Shown: in pieces, positions 25,925 to 35,176 of the stretch
Layout of the letters: each line of letters starts with the position of its first letter
Numbering within the stretch: position 1 is the first letter of the stretch
Origin: CAVVKW01 sp963749035
GTDB taxonomy: Bacteria; Verrucomicrobiota; Verrucomicrobiia; Chthoniobacterales; JAATET01
Assembly: GCA_963749035.1 (NCBI GenBank)
Contig: CAVVKW010000005.1
Span: 1 to 64,000, forward strand
DNA: 64,000 bases
Reading direction: 5' to 3'
Notes under the pieces: generated by a model
What the model saw: only the letters and a program-made list of their open reading frames with translations
Databases searched by the model: none
What the model was told of the DNA's origin: nothing
Translations under genes and position numbers: made by a program

Positions 25925-26887
25925 ATGAAGGGGCCAGATTTCGAAAAGATCCGGGAGCAAGCGGGGATTCTTTTTTCACCAAAGCGCCTCGTCAAGTTTG
26001 CGGCTGGGCAGATTCCCATCGCGTCGATCGGAGTGCAGATGGTGGACGAGTTGGAGGCGCACGAGACGGAGTTGCGGATCGGCAAGGTCGAAGCGACTGC
26101 GGCGGCCGCGTTGGCGGCGGCGGAGAAGGCAGCGCCGACTTCGATTCCGCCTTTTCACGATTGGGCGGTCGCGGTGGCGGAATTTCTGCCTAGGACATTG
26201 GATCTGCTCGTTGTTTACAACAGCGCTTTCCATGGCGAGCGACCGGGGCGGGAGCTTTTCCATGCGGTGTCGCACGGATGCATCACTGAAAAGATGGAGT
26301 TTTTGACCTGCCGGGAGGCTTGGAAAATTGCGCGGGATGTAGCTGACCACAAACGCGGACACATCATGGTGGGATGGGGGGCTGGCTGGTATGAGTGTGA
26401 ATTCGACGAAGCGGATTCGGGCACGGGGCTGTGCCTAGGGCGTATGACGACGCGAGACGACAAGAGGTGGAATCGACTGTCGCAGAAGCTCAAGGAAGTA
26501 GGATTGGAGCAAGGTCTGCCAGAGCAACCGCTGTTGGAGAGGGTGCGGCACACAGTATCGCCTTGGATGGGGCAGGAATTCGGCTTCATTCACGCCGGAG
26601 AAGCCGATGATGCGGTGCGGGGAGTGACTGCTCTCTCGAAATTTCAATTCGACCACGGAGTGATCTCGCATTTTCGGCCGCCGTCGGACGACGCGCTCAA
26701 GCCTTTTGTATCGAGCGTTCTTGGCGGCAGAATTCTCAAGGCGGGCTCACCGGTTTTTGCGCGCGACGGGAACCTGCTGGGCATCTTTGCGGATACAGCA
26801 AATTACGAATCTGACGCAGGGCGGCGTGCTGTAGTCCGCAGCTTGCTGGGACATCCGAAATTCATGCCTCAGAATAGGCGAAGGTAA
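25925..26887 (+). CDS. Trypsin-like-fold protein, probably catalytically dead; gene 1 of a five-gene cluster
   Basis: A 320-residue protein. An Ala-rich helical N-terminus (residues about 20-75) precedes a beta-rich domain whose end, LKAGSPVFARDGNLLGIF, matches the last strands of trypsin-2-type peptidases. In those the motif is GxSGSPVF; here the nucleophile position reads Ala. If the alignment holds, the domain is a pseudoprotease used for binding. The next gene starts 2 bp after its stop region, so the two are one operon. A defence role is inferred from cluster context only. Confidence 0.5.
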   Translation: MKGPDFEKIREQAGILFSPKRLVKFAAGQIPIASIGVQMVDELEAHETELRIGKVEATAAAALAAAEKAAPTSIPPFHDWAVAVAEFLPRTLDLLVVYNSAFHGERPGRELFHAVSHGCITEKMEFLTCREAWKIARDVADHKRGHIMVGWGAGWYECEFDEADSGTGLCLGRMTTRDDKRWNRLSQKLKEVGLEQGLPEQPLLERVRHTVSPWMGQEFGFIHAGEADDAVRGVTALSKFQFDHGVISHFRPPSDDALKPFVSSVLGGRILKAGSPVFARDGNLLGIFADTANYESDAGRRAVVRSLLGHPKFMPQNRRR

Positions 26888-26889
26888 GG

Positions 26890-27813
26890 ATGGCCACGCG
26901 CAAGAAGGAAGCGCCGCCGCCCAGGCCATGCGCATTGTGCGACGCGATTTACACGCCGGAGGAGAAGAGCCACATCGTGCCAGCATTCGTGTATCGTTGG
27001 CTGAAAGAAACATCTTCGACCGGAAGGCTACGCTACGGGCCGCAGATCAATCGACCGGTGCAGGATGGAATGAAAGCCTACTTGCTCTGTGGTGTTTGCG
27101 AGGATCGACTGGGCAAGCACGAAACGGCATTCTCGCGAGGGTTCTTCCACCCCCACATGGACGCAGATGAGTTTCAGACAACTCACTCGCTGACAGATGT
27201 GAGTTTCGCAGTCGGCATCGCATGGCGAGTGCTCGCCTATATGGAACGAGTGGCGGGTTTGCCACATTTTCGAGATCGGCACCCATCGGCCATTTCGAGT
27301 GCGTCGGAGACATGGAAGCGATATCTGCTAGGGAACGAAACGGGTCTGGGGCCGCACACAATGCAGTTACTGCCCCTTTTCGGCATTCAGGCGCACACAA
27401 TGGAAAAAATGCCTGAAAACATTAATCGATATCTGCTTCGGGCCGTGGAGATCGATGTCGTTATGTCGGATTCCGAGGCATTTACTTACGGGAAGCTGGG
27501 ACCGCTCGTATTTATCGGAATGATCGCGAGCGAGGATCCAGAGCGTTGGAAGAATACGCGAGTGGAAGAGGGTAAAAAGTACATGCCGGGCAAAACCTTT
27601 GAAGTTCCCGGTGAACTCCAGGAATACCTTCAGTCAAGGGCGAGGCGTCTCGCCGAACTCGAAGGGCAAATTTCACAACGACAGTGGGAGGGGATTGAAC
27701 AACGTTACGATGCGAATAGGGAGCGGGCCGTTACTTCCGGAACGCTCGCAGCGCACAAACTCGATCAAAGATTGAGAATTACCAGGGACGACTTCCGCAA
27801 GGGAGTTGATTGA
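26890..27813 (+). CDS. Zinc-binding HNH-like protein; gene 2 of the cluster
   Basis: A 307-residue protein. The N-terminus has CALCDAIYTPEEKSHIVP, a later LLCGVCEDRLGKHE, so two CxxC pairs and the SHIVP histidine build a treble-clef zinc site as in HNH endonucleases. The classic HNH catalytic triad is not clear, so nuclease activity is uncertain. The rest is helical with a conserved-looking YRWLKETSSTG region. Its TGA overlaps the TTG start of the giant gene downstream. Confidence 0.55.
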   Translation: MATRKKEAPPPRPCALCDAIYTPEEKSHIVPAFVYRWLKETSSTGRLRYGPQINRPVQDGMKAYLLCGVCEDRLGKHETAFSRGFFHPHMDADEFQTTHSLTDVSFAVGIAWRVLAYMERVAGLPHFRDRHPSAISSASETWKRYLLGNETGLGPHTMQLLPLFGIQAHTMEKMPENINRYLLRAVEIDVVMSDSEAFTYGKLGPLVFIGMIASEDPERWKNTRVEEGKKYMPGKTFEVPGELQEYLQSRARRLAELEGQISQRQWEGIEQRYDANRERAVTSGTLAAHKLDQRLRITRDDFRKGVD

Positions 27814-30800
27814 ACGCTGTGTTCGAAGAAATTCCCTACCAACCCGGCGATCCGGTCGGGCGAGAACGTGGTATCGTCTCTGCGCGACAGAATGTGATCC
27901 TCGATTTGCTGGAGCGGCGGTTCGATGCAAGGCTCGCCACTATTTATCGAGGATCATTGGAAATTTTGGCGTCTCGGCAGACCGATTACCTGGCCCTCGC
28001 CGCCCATGGATTCCGCGAGTTGATAGAGAAAGCCTTCAAAGCGTCAGGGGGGGGGATTGGAGTCGATGCGATAGGTCGATTAAACTCCGATGTAATGCCA
28101 GCTTGGCGCGATCTTCAGGATCGTGCTCGAATCGGTGATCTCCTCTCCGATACGGAAGCGCTCCGTCAGTTTTTGCGGAAGTTTGAAGACTTTAGTGATT
28201 GGCGAAGCGCCGCAAATAAATCGCGACGGGAGCAAGCGGCTATTGCGCTTCGGAATTTTCAGAGAAGCCGTGAAGATCCGAAGACTTTCGACGAGGATAA
28301 GAGCGCCTGGATCACGCTTAATCAGAAGCTGACGGCAATCTCTCACCACAGTGAAGCGACAGAGGAAAAACTGCGTGATCTCGTCGATCGATTGGAAAAC
28401 CTGTTGCTTCGATATCTCCGACCTGGGGAGGCGCGCAAGCTCGATGCGATTGAGGAATTGGTTCGCTCCGCAGGTGATTCCCCCACGTCCCACGACCTTG
28501 AAAACGTGGAGCGACTTATCGACGGATTCGTCGATCGCGACACTTTTTTCCGAACAATCGCTGCGCCGGTATGGATCGAGTTGTTGCTTCTCGAGGGGTG
28601 GTTCGACATCGGAACAGATCACGGTCCTTCACTGGAAGATCCAATCGCGGGCAGATCAGAGGTTGAATTGCTTGGACGATTCGCCGAGTCCGCTTTCGAT
28701 GTGGTTCACGCCGCGGCCATGAAGTTGGCATCTATCGAAGGTGGTCGTGTCCGTGCGGAGCTTCTGGGGCTGGCGAGCAAACTTCCAGACGAGTATTTCG
28801 ATGCGTATTTGGGCTTGGCCCGCTCTTGGGCGGAGCAGGATCTCCCGTATACTTTTCAACGCATTCTCAGCGATTTCATTTCGCGAGGACTGAATGTCGC
28901 GCACGAAGACGAGATGGCGAATTTCATCGCGGCGGTCTTGAGGTTTCAACCGGACCCGCGTGCAGACGAGAAGAGACTTGAACGCGATGAGGAGGGAATG
29001 CTCGGCATCCTTGCCGTTCTGGATCCCAACCCAAGGTGGGACGGCTATCTCTACAAAGAAGTTCTGGAAAAGGTCGTCGCTAGCACGCGAGCTGCGGATC
29101 GCAGTTCCATAGTAACCGTGCTTTGCGGGCTCCTTGCCGAGGGGATCGACCTTTCGCTCTGGCCAGGGGAAAAGGCTCAGAGGAATGGAAACGATGGATC
29201 GACTTGGTGGAGGCCGGCCATCGAGCCACACGGTCAAAATCACGATCTGGGAAGTCGCGAAATTCTTGTTTCAGCGATTCGCGATCTCTGTGAGCTGACC
29301 ATACGCGAAGACGAGAGCGGCTTCGATGACGTCCTTTGTCATCTGAGTAGTCAGCACTGGTTAGTCTTTCAGCGCCTGCGACTGCATATGTTTCGGCAGT
29401 TCCCACACCTTGCTGGCACGCAGGTTCGCGACGCGATTTCAGATACGATTTTGCGTGATGGCCATGCATGGCACGAGTGGGCGCTTCTGTTGAGGCAGGA
29501 GTTCAAGAACCTCCCGTCGGAAGATCAGTCGATTATTCTCAAATGGATAGACGTCGCGTTCGACGCCACTTGGAGAATTGATTGGTTTCGACAAAGCAAC
29601 GACGGACTTGATCCCGATCCTGAACTGGTCGAGCAATGGAAGGGTGGCTGGCAGTTCGGCAAGCTTTCTCTGATCGCTGACGATCTCGACGGCGAATGGA
29701 AGTTCAAATACGAGTCGCTAAGGGATCGGTTCAAAGACCCAGGGCATCCCGAGTTTCACCACTGGAGCGAAAGTGGTGGCTTCTCAAGCTGGGAAGAGAC
29801 GAGTCCACTGAAGCAGGAAGAGATCATTTCATCCTCGCCCGAAGAACTTGCTTCGCGGCTCAATTCATGGACAGAAGATCGCGAGATAAGCGAACCCACC
29901 GAATGGGGTTTGTTGTCGGCCGTGAAGTCCGCAGCGAAAAGTCGCCCTCGGGAATTTCTATCCCGAATTGACGAATATCGTGTTCTCGGAGCTCGTAGAT
30001 TTGAATCTGTGCTCATCGGCTGTATCGAAGGTGCGAAGGAGGTTGGCACTATCGATTGGCGGATCCTGCTCTGGAAGGTTGGCGAGTCGGTGCGAGAAGT
30101 GATCATTCCCGCTGCGCGGAAGGAGATTGCGGCGGGTAAGCGATCTACGGCAGGTCTTGACTTGGTTCGAGCGATCAAGGGGCTGTTGAGTCGCGATCCG
30201 CTCGTGCTTCCTGTCCAGTATCGCGAGGAAATCTGGGATTGTATTCGCCAGTTGCTGAATCATCCCGATCCCGCAACCGATTGTGATGAGACCTCGTCTC
30301 CGCGAGACCTGTCTTCGACGGCTTTGAATAGCTGTCGACTGGTCGCATTTGGGTCGGTATTTAAATATGTCGACTGGGTCCGGAAGGGATTGGGAGTCAC
30401 AAGTCCAGAGAACCCTGCGACCGAGGTGCTGCCGATCTTGGATGAGCGGCTGCGCTGTGAGTCCACTTTAGCCGGGATTGGGATGTTCGGGCAATATCTA
30501 CCACGGCTGATGGGAGTTCACCGAGACTGGGTGGAGAAACGTTTGGGCGAGCTGTTTCCCAACGACATCGACCACAGGTCTCGGCGGAATGCTGTCTGGG
30601 AATCCTTTCTCACGATGACACAGCCTGTGGTCGTCGGGCTCGACCTTCTCCGAGGCGAATATGAGCGGGCGATTCAAGAGTTAACCGAACCTCGAGAGGA
30701 GAGTGAGGCGCGTCGAGAGGGGTGGAACCCCGAGCAGAGCTTAGTGCACCATCTGTGCTCATTCTATTGGTGGGGACGGATTCCGCTTCGAGTAGCGGGG

Positions 30801-31367
30801 ACGTTGCTGGACCGATTCTATTCAGTCGCGCCAATCGGCATGAAACGACACATGCTCGATCATATGGGCCGCAGCTTGCGTTCGAGCGAGGGGAATGTAT
30901 CGCCCGAAATTCAAGAGCGGTTCCAGGAGTTCATGGAATTTCGGCTGGAGGTCCTCGGCGACAAAAGCGTATCTCAAATCGACTGCTCCGAACTTCGAGG
31001 ATTCATGAAGTGGGTGGGCTCTCAAAAACTACCGGCGAAGTGGACACTGGAGACTTTATTGAAAGTGTTGGAACTGGCATCAAGTTCCGCTGAGCGGGAC
31101 GAGTTTGGGGTCGAGGACGCTCTTTCAGCCTATTCGAATGCTGAACCTGACCTTGCGATGAGGTGCCTGCACAAGCTCGCATTTTCCGGGGATCGAGTGC
31201 CGAACTGGTTTTACGAAACACCCATCAAGACCGTTTTACGGCGGGGCTTGGTCTCCGAAGATCGGACGGTGAAACAGATGGCTGATGAAGTGCAGGACGC
31301 GCTTCTGCGCGAGGGCCGGTTGGGCTATCGAGATCTCGATTCTAACGACCTCACGCCCGAGGTGTAG
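27810..31367 (+). CDS. 1185-residue helical-repeat protein; gene 3 of the cluster
   Basis: A very large, almost entirely alpha-helical soluble protein that I do not recognise. No Walker A motif is visible, so it is not a STAND/Avs NTPase. The N-terminus (GIVSARQNVILDLLERRF, later LALAAHGFRELIEKAF) looks like a distinct helical domain; the rest has the irregular Trp/Leu-rich pattern of an alpha-solenoid. Start TTG 27810 overlaps the previous stop, with GGGAG 5 bp upstream; GTG 27819 is an alternative. It may be a sensor or scaffold for the smaller neighbours. Confidence 0.65.
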   Translation: MNAVFEEIPYQPGDPVGRERGIVSARQNVILDLLERRFDARLATIYRGSLEILASRQTDYLALAAHGFRELIEKAFKASGGGIGVDAIGRLNSDVMPAWRDLQDRARIGDLLSDTEALRQFLRKFEDFSDWRSAANKSRREQAAIALRNFQRSREDPKTFDEDKSAWITLNQKLTAISHHSEATEEKLRDLVDRLENLLLRYLRPGEARKLDAIEELVRSAGDSPTSHDLENVERLIDGFVDRDTFFRTIAAPVWIELLLLEGWFDIGTDHGPSLEDPIAGRSEVELLGRFAESAFDVVHAAAMKLASIEGGRVRAELLGLASKLPDEYFDAYLGLARSWAEQDLPYTFQRILSDFISRGLNVAHEDEMANFIAAVLRFQPDPRADEKRLERDEEGMLGILAVLDPNPRWDGYLYKEVLEKVVASTRAADRSSIVTVLCGLLAEGIDLSLWPGEKAQRNGNDGSTWWRPAIEPHGQNHDLGSREILVSAIRDLCELTIREDESGFDDVLCHLSSQHWLVFQRLRLHMFRQFPHLAGTQVRDAISDTILRDGHAWHEWALLLRQEFKNLPSEDQSIILKWIDVAFDATWRIDWFRQSNDGLDPDPELVEQWKGGWQFGKLSLIADDLDGEWKFKYESLRDRFKDPGHPEFHHWSESGGFSSWEETSPLKQEEIISSSPEELASRLNSWTEDREISEPTEWGLLSAVKSAAKSRPREFLSRIDEYRVLGARRFESVLIGCIEGAKEVGTIDWRILLWKVGESVREVIIPAARKEIAAGKRSTAGLDLVRAIKGLLSRDPLVLPVQYREEIWDCIRQLLNHPDPATDCDETSSPRDLSSTALNSCRLVAFGSVFKYVDWVRKGLGVTSPENPATEVLPILDERLRCESTLAGIGMFGQYLPRLMGVHRDWVEKRLGELFPNDIDHRSRRNAVWESFLTMTQPVVVGLDLLRGEYERAIQELTEPREESEARREGWNPEQSLVHHLCSFYWWGRIPLRVAGTLLDRFYSVAPIGMKRHMLDHMGRSLRSSEGNVSPEIQERFQEFMEFRLEVLGDKSVSQIDCSELRGFMKWVGSQKLPAKWTLETLLKVLELASSSAERDEFGVEDALSAYSNAEPDLAMRCLHKLAFSGDRVPNWFYETPIKTVLRRGLVSEDRTVKQMADEVQDALLREGRLGYRDLDSNDLTPEV

Positions 31368-31427
31368 AATTGGAAGCCCCCCAGAATGGTAGTCGCGTGT
31401 GATTCTCTGGGTGCCGCGTCGATCTAG

Positions 31428-32162
31428 GTGCGAGAAGTGCCAGCTGCAGCAGTAGGAATCTTCCAGCTCTCAAATTGGGAGAGCGATTCGCTATCGCCGC
31501 TCGACATTTGGAAGATCGAACGAGATGGCAGAGTCGTAGCGGAGGAATTGATGTCGCTTTTTGCGGTGCGATACGACATTTTGGTAACAGTTTTTGTGGA
31601 AACTCCCCCTTCAAAATTTCCGTATCAAGCGGAGATGGATGCGCTGAATCGAGCCACTGCGGAAATGCTCGATAAATCCGATCGTGTGAGAGTTGTTTTG
31701 CTGGGAGCTGAACTTGACCGGATTCTTACTGAGGCCTTGAGGGCATTCCTTATTCCAGCAGATTCCAAGAAGGACATTCTGCTCGATTCAAATTCCACCT
31801 TCTCAACTCGGATTGAGCTTGGGTATCGAGTGGGCTTTTTGAAGCCTGAATGGGTCCATGATATGCGAATTTTGAATCAAATTCGCGACGATTTTGCTCA
31901 TGGCCAAGCGGGTTTGCACCTTGGCGCATCTCCACATCGAGAACGTTGTTTTCAGCTGATTATCGGTGAGAAATGGATGGATGCGGGAGGCTATGGTGGC
32001 AGCGAGGGGGACAATGGGCCCACGCGTTTTGTTTCTACTGTAACGGTTCTAGCGGCACATCTTCTGTTAATCAGAACCGAGCTTTCCGGAATTGAAGAAC
32101 GGTGGAGGAAGTTCAAATCCTCGGTCGTAGTCGATGGTGGCGCTGGTGATATGGAGATGTAA
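31428..32162 (+). CDS. MltR/HEPN-like protein; gene 4 of the cluster
   Basis: A 244-residue protein from GTG 31428. The C-terminal 150 residues follow the MltR-family pattern: DRVRVVLLGAELDRILTEAL, then FSTRIELGYRVGFL, then NQIRDDFAHG. The R-x4-H (RDDFAH) sits where HEPN-type RNases place their catalytic Arg and His. An N-terminal extension of about 80 residues is unrecognised. The next gene encodes a shorter relative 3 bp downstream. Confidence 0.6.
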   Translation: MREVPAAAVGIFQLSNWESDSLSPLDIWKIERDGRVVAEELMSLFAVRYDILVTVFVETPPSKFPYQAEMDALNRATAEMLDKSDRVRVVLLGAELDRILTEALRAFLIPADSKKDILLDSNSTFSTRIELGYRVGFLKPEWVHDMRILNQIRDDFAHGQAGLHLGASPHRERCFQLIIGEKWMDAGGYGGSEGDNGPTRFVSTVTVLAAHLLLIRTELSGIEERWRKFKSSVVVDGGAGDMEM

Positions 32163-32165
32163 GGG

Positions 32166-32729
32166 ATGAGTCCAGAAGAACTCGGGAAAGGCCTTGGATA
32201 CATAAATTTTGTCTTCAAGGAGTCGATGAAGGAGGATGACCGGGCGGCTGCTACACTTATTGCAGCGGAACTCGATGTTCATCTGCTGAAATTGCTCTCC
32301 GATCATTTGCTTCCCCATGTAGAGAACATAAGTTCACCCCTGCTAGGGCGCGGCGAGCCTTTGGAGGCTTTTGGTGCAAGAGTTGAACTCGCATTCCGGC
32401 TGGGATTAATTCCGCCGATATTTCATCACGACCTCCATTTGATTCGTAAAATTCGAAATGAATTTGCCCACGGTCCCGCGGGTATTTCATTTGAAGACGG
32501 TCGATTAAAACGGCTCGCTTCTCGACTCATCATTGGGCGACAAGAATTGGAACGGATATGGACGGGTAAGGAGGGTGACGCCAATGTTCCGCCCCAAGCA
32601 TTCAAGAGTCGGAATATATTTTCTCTGACATGCGCGCTTCTCCTGCCCCATATGTTTCTTCTAACAGCTCAGGTAAAGCGTCTCGAACCACTATGGCCGC
32701 AGTTCTTCACTCAGCAGCCAGAACAGTGA
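32166..32729 (+). CDS. MltR/HEPN-like protein, short form; gene 5 of the cluster
   Basis: A 187-residue protein related in layout to its upstream neighbour: DDRAAATLIAAELDVHLLKL, FGARVELAFRLGLIPP and RKIRNEFAHGP, again with R-x4-H. MltR-type proteins regulate mannitol genes in enterobacteria, but many relatives lie in mobile elements. Two tandem divergent copies next to a giant gene suggest an effector pair rather than sugar regulation. Probably the end of the operon. Confidence 0.6.
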   Translation: MSPEELGKGLGYINFVFKESMKEDDRAAATLIAAELDVHLLKLLSDHLLPHVENISSPLLGRGEPLEAFGARVELAFRLGLIPPIFHHDLHLIRKIRNEFAHGPAGISFEDGRLKRLASRLIIGRQELERIWTGKEGDANVPPQAFKSRNIFSLTCALLLPHMFLLTAQVKRLEPLWPQFFTQQPEQ

Positions 32730-32736
32730 AACGGTG

Positions 32737-32904
32737 ATGCAACTGAAGAATCTATCCGAGCGGGATTTGAACTATCTGCGATCCCGCGTCGCAGCAGAGT
32801 TCGATTGGATTGATTTTAATTCAAGTCTTTTTGCGAATCGCTTCATAGAGAAACGGAATTCTGCCGTCAGCTTTTGCCCACTCGAGCACAGTCAGCCTTT
32901 CTGA
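32737..32904 (+). CDS. Short ORF after the cluster, possibly a remnant
   Basis: 55 codons from ATG 32737 (LKNLSERDLNYLRSRVAAEF), not known to me. It may be a fragment. The rest of the gap to 33126 shows nothing recognisable. Confidence 0.25.
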   Translation: MQLKNLSERDLNYLRSRVAAEFDWIDFNSSLFANRFIEKRNSAVSFCPLEHSQPF

Positions 32905-33126
32905 ATCTTTACAGTTGATGCCAAAGAATATCCCTGTGATGCAATTGGGCTGGGACTGGACTACACCCCATCGATCAATTCTCTAAGATCGCAACCGTTA
33001 TACGTCCAATGGAGGTCTGATAAACGGACCTGCGTAACCCGCACGAGCTGGCTCTCAGGGCTGTGAGGCGCGTGGGCCCCGCTTCCTTTCGAGTTCGCAT
33101 TGGGGAGGAAGAGGAATTCTCAGTCG

Positions 33127-33960
33127 ATGTTCCGTTCGCGCAGATCAAAGAAAGAGACCGCTCTCACCGACGGATTTCTTTTTGCCGATGCCCCTGATAG
33201 AAGTGGCGAAGTAATGTCGAAATACGTCGCCAAGTCTATTCTCGAATCCAAGGGAGAGACGAAGATCTACAACACGCTCGTGCGTTACAACCGATCGCTA
33301 GTTACGCAGACAGGCGTTCGCTTTTTCCGGATCATCGACGCCCATATCCCTGGTCTTACAATTTCCGAGCGTGATTACCTCTACATGACGGAATTCGATT
33401 TCATCGTGGCGGATCAGCACACCCACCAACCACTCTTTGGTATAGACTGGGACGGCATCGGCGGGGACTACCTCAAATTCGATGAGCGCCGTCCGTGGAA
33501 GAAAGCTGCTAAGCAGAAGGCGTGCGAACTTGCAGGTTTTCCCTTCGTGTGGATGGAAACGTTCGGCGAAATCGAAGGGACTTCAATCCTCGATGCGATG
33601 ATCGAGAGCTTCCTCGGTGGCCGTGCAGTTTCCGAACTGGTGCGTGACGGGGTGATCAGCTGGGAGGAGCAGTTTTGCTACGACTTTCCGCCATTCTCGA
33701 AGATGACCAGCAAATACGGTCACTACGTCCGAAAGAACGAATTTGGACCATGGCTAGACAGGGCCAGTGGCCACTCCATTTATACGTTCGGCACAGACGA
33801 CGGCTGCATAACGATAGAGAGGACAGCGCGAGTCTCCGTCGTGAACTTCCCACACTTCCATTCCTACGAAGTGGCCTCGGATCTCGCGTCTTACAGATGC
33901 TTCCTCGAGTTCGAACGCCGAATTAAAAGCGGAGAAGTGTCCGTTAAAAAAATTAGATGA
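33127..33960 (+). CDS. PD-(D/E)XK nuclease-like protein (DUF2726-type)
   Basis: About 277 residues from ATG 33127, preceded by GGAGGAAGAGG; a TTG at 33100 is less likely. The core TEFDFIVADQHTHQPLFGID with a following DG and later KKAAKQKACELAGFPFVWME gives the D...(D/E)xK-like order found in DUF2726 and Vsr-like endonuclease folds. The central acid-x-Lys reads IDWDG, so the lysine of the motif is replaced or displaced and activity is uncertain. A lone gene, possibly an anti-foreign-DNA nuclease. Confidence 0.5.
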   Translation: MFRSRRSKKETALTDGFLFADAPDRSGEVMSKYVAKSILESKGETKIYNTLVRYNRSLVTQTGVRFFRIIDAHIPGLTISERDYLYMTEFDFIVADQHTHQPLFGIDWDGIGGDYLKFDERRPWKKAAKQKACELAGFPFVWMETFGEIEGTSILDAMIESFLGGRAVSELVRDGVISWEEQFCYDFPPFSKMTSKYGHYVRKNEFGPWLDRASGHSIYTFGTDDGCITIERTARVSVVNFPHFHSYEVASDLASYRCFLEFERRIKSGEVSVKKIR

Positions 33961-34058
33961 AGACCGGATGGAGAGGGTCGCTGTAATTTTGGAACAGCAA
34001 AGACGGCGGCAGCAGCAACTGTAGATTACTGCCCAGCTGCTATGCTGCGCGGGGAGCC

Positions 34059-34913
34059 GTGGCCAGAACGGTCGGGATTTTTCTGTCCCTCGATTCGGCT
34101 GACGCCTACGCTCCGCAGATGCTGCAACAGCATATCAAAGCGATAATCTTTCAGTCCGTCCAAGTTCATCTTGGCAATCCTCGTGCAGACGTGGATACGG
34201 TTGTCCGCCGTAGAGCGGAGCTTTCCGTTTCATGCGGGATTCAGCACGGAACAATCGCAGTCTATGCGATGGGAGATGCTCTAATGAAACATTACCAGGA
34301 GAAGGTGAATGGGGCGTGGATGGAGACTCAACGAACGGCCGTGGACATTGTAACGCAGACGTTCGCTCCTTCAGGGGATGAGCTATTTGATCTCGTTGTA
34401 AGCGCGTTGCGACCCACGCACGAGGCAGTCGCGGTGGGAATCAGAAACTGCCTGAGTCAGCTGAAAGAAAACCCCAAACCGACGTTCGAGGAGTTCACGG
34501 CTCAGGTTCACGAGAAGCTCAAACAAAATTGCACCGTGTTCACCCTGAAGCTACAACACGGCACACCCACTATGAGCGGCAGCACAACCAACAACGTTTC
34601 GATCGGCACGATGACCGGTGGGCAGGTGAACGTGGACGCGCCCGGCAGCACCTACACCCAGACAAACCTCAACGTAACTTTTGAAGGCTTGCGTGCTCTC
34701 ATCGAGCAATCCGGTGCAGGTGAGGCAGCCGACGCAGCCAACGCAGCCGTCGAGCAGATGGAGCAGGCTACCAAGTCGAACGATGGTCGGAGCTTCCTCG
34801 CGGGTTACTTCGCTCTCGCAGCCATTGCCGCTGATCACGTCCAGCTCTGGGACGGGATGAAGGCTTACGTGCCGGTGCTCACTTCGTTAGCGCATCAGTT
34901 CTTGGGCTGCTAG
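34059..34913 (+). CDS. Hypothetical protein with Asn/Gly/Thr-rich linker
   Basis: A 284-residue protein from GTG 34059. The N-terminal 165 residues are alpha/beta, then a linker SGSTTNNVSIGTMTGGQVNV resembles short beta-turn repeats seen before effector or oligomerisation modules in several bacterial immune proteins. The C-terminal 80 residues are helical. I recognise no family. It is the last cargo gene before the integrase. Confidence 0.55.
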   Translation: MARTVGIFLSLDSADAYAPQMLQQHIKAIIFQSVQVHLGNPRADVDTVVRRRAELSVSCGIQHGTIAVYAMGDALMKHYQEKVNGAWMETQRTAVDIVTQTFAPSGDELFDLVVSALRPTHEAVAVGIRNCLSQLKENPKPTFEEFTAQVHEKLKQNCTVFTLKLQHGTPTMSGSTTNNVSIGTMTGGQVNVDAPGSTYTQTNLNVTFEGLRALIEQSGAGEAADAANAAVEQMEQATKSNDGRSFLAGYFALAAIAADHVQLWDGMKAYVPVLTSLAHQFLGC

Positions 34914-35120
34914 GGCGAACGGAAGCCAATGCCAAGTAGCGGGCTCGCCTTAAACGCGCTACCACGAGCAGGTGTAGCACGCCTGCCGATACGGCTAGAC
35001 AAGAGAACAAGCTGGGCGAGTTCGGGGTTAAAACTTTGAGTTTCGCACAAAAGGGTTCGCACAAGGTTCGCTGAACTTTGAAGACGAAAGCGCAGAACAA
35101 GTGTTCATGCGGGAGGGGTG

Positions 35121-35176
35121 TGGTGCAGCCGGAAAGACTCGAACTTTCAACCTTCTGATCCGTAGTCAGGCGCTCT
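35121..35176 (-). pseudogene. 3' fragment of tRNA-Arg(ACG) with CCA, touching the integrase end
   Basis: On the minus strand this reads as the last two thirds of a tRNA: end of D arm AGAGCG, anticodon loop CTACGGA (anticodon ACG), T arm GAAAG-TTCGAGT-CTTTC, acceptor strand CGGCTGC, then A and CCA. No matching 5' half lies upstream. It overlaps the integrase stop by 2 bp. It is probably a remnant attachment site of an earlier or nested element. The rest of 34914-35174 shows nothing else. Confidence 0.7.

Noticed and set aside
27810..31367. STAND/Avs NTPase
   Set aside because: No Walker A or B motif could be found in the 1185-residue protein.
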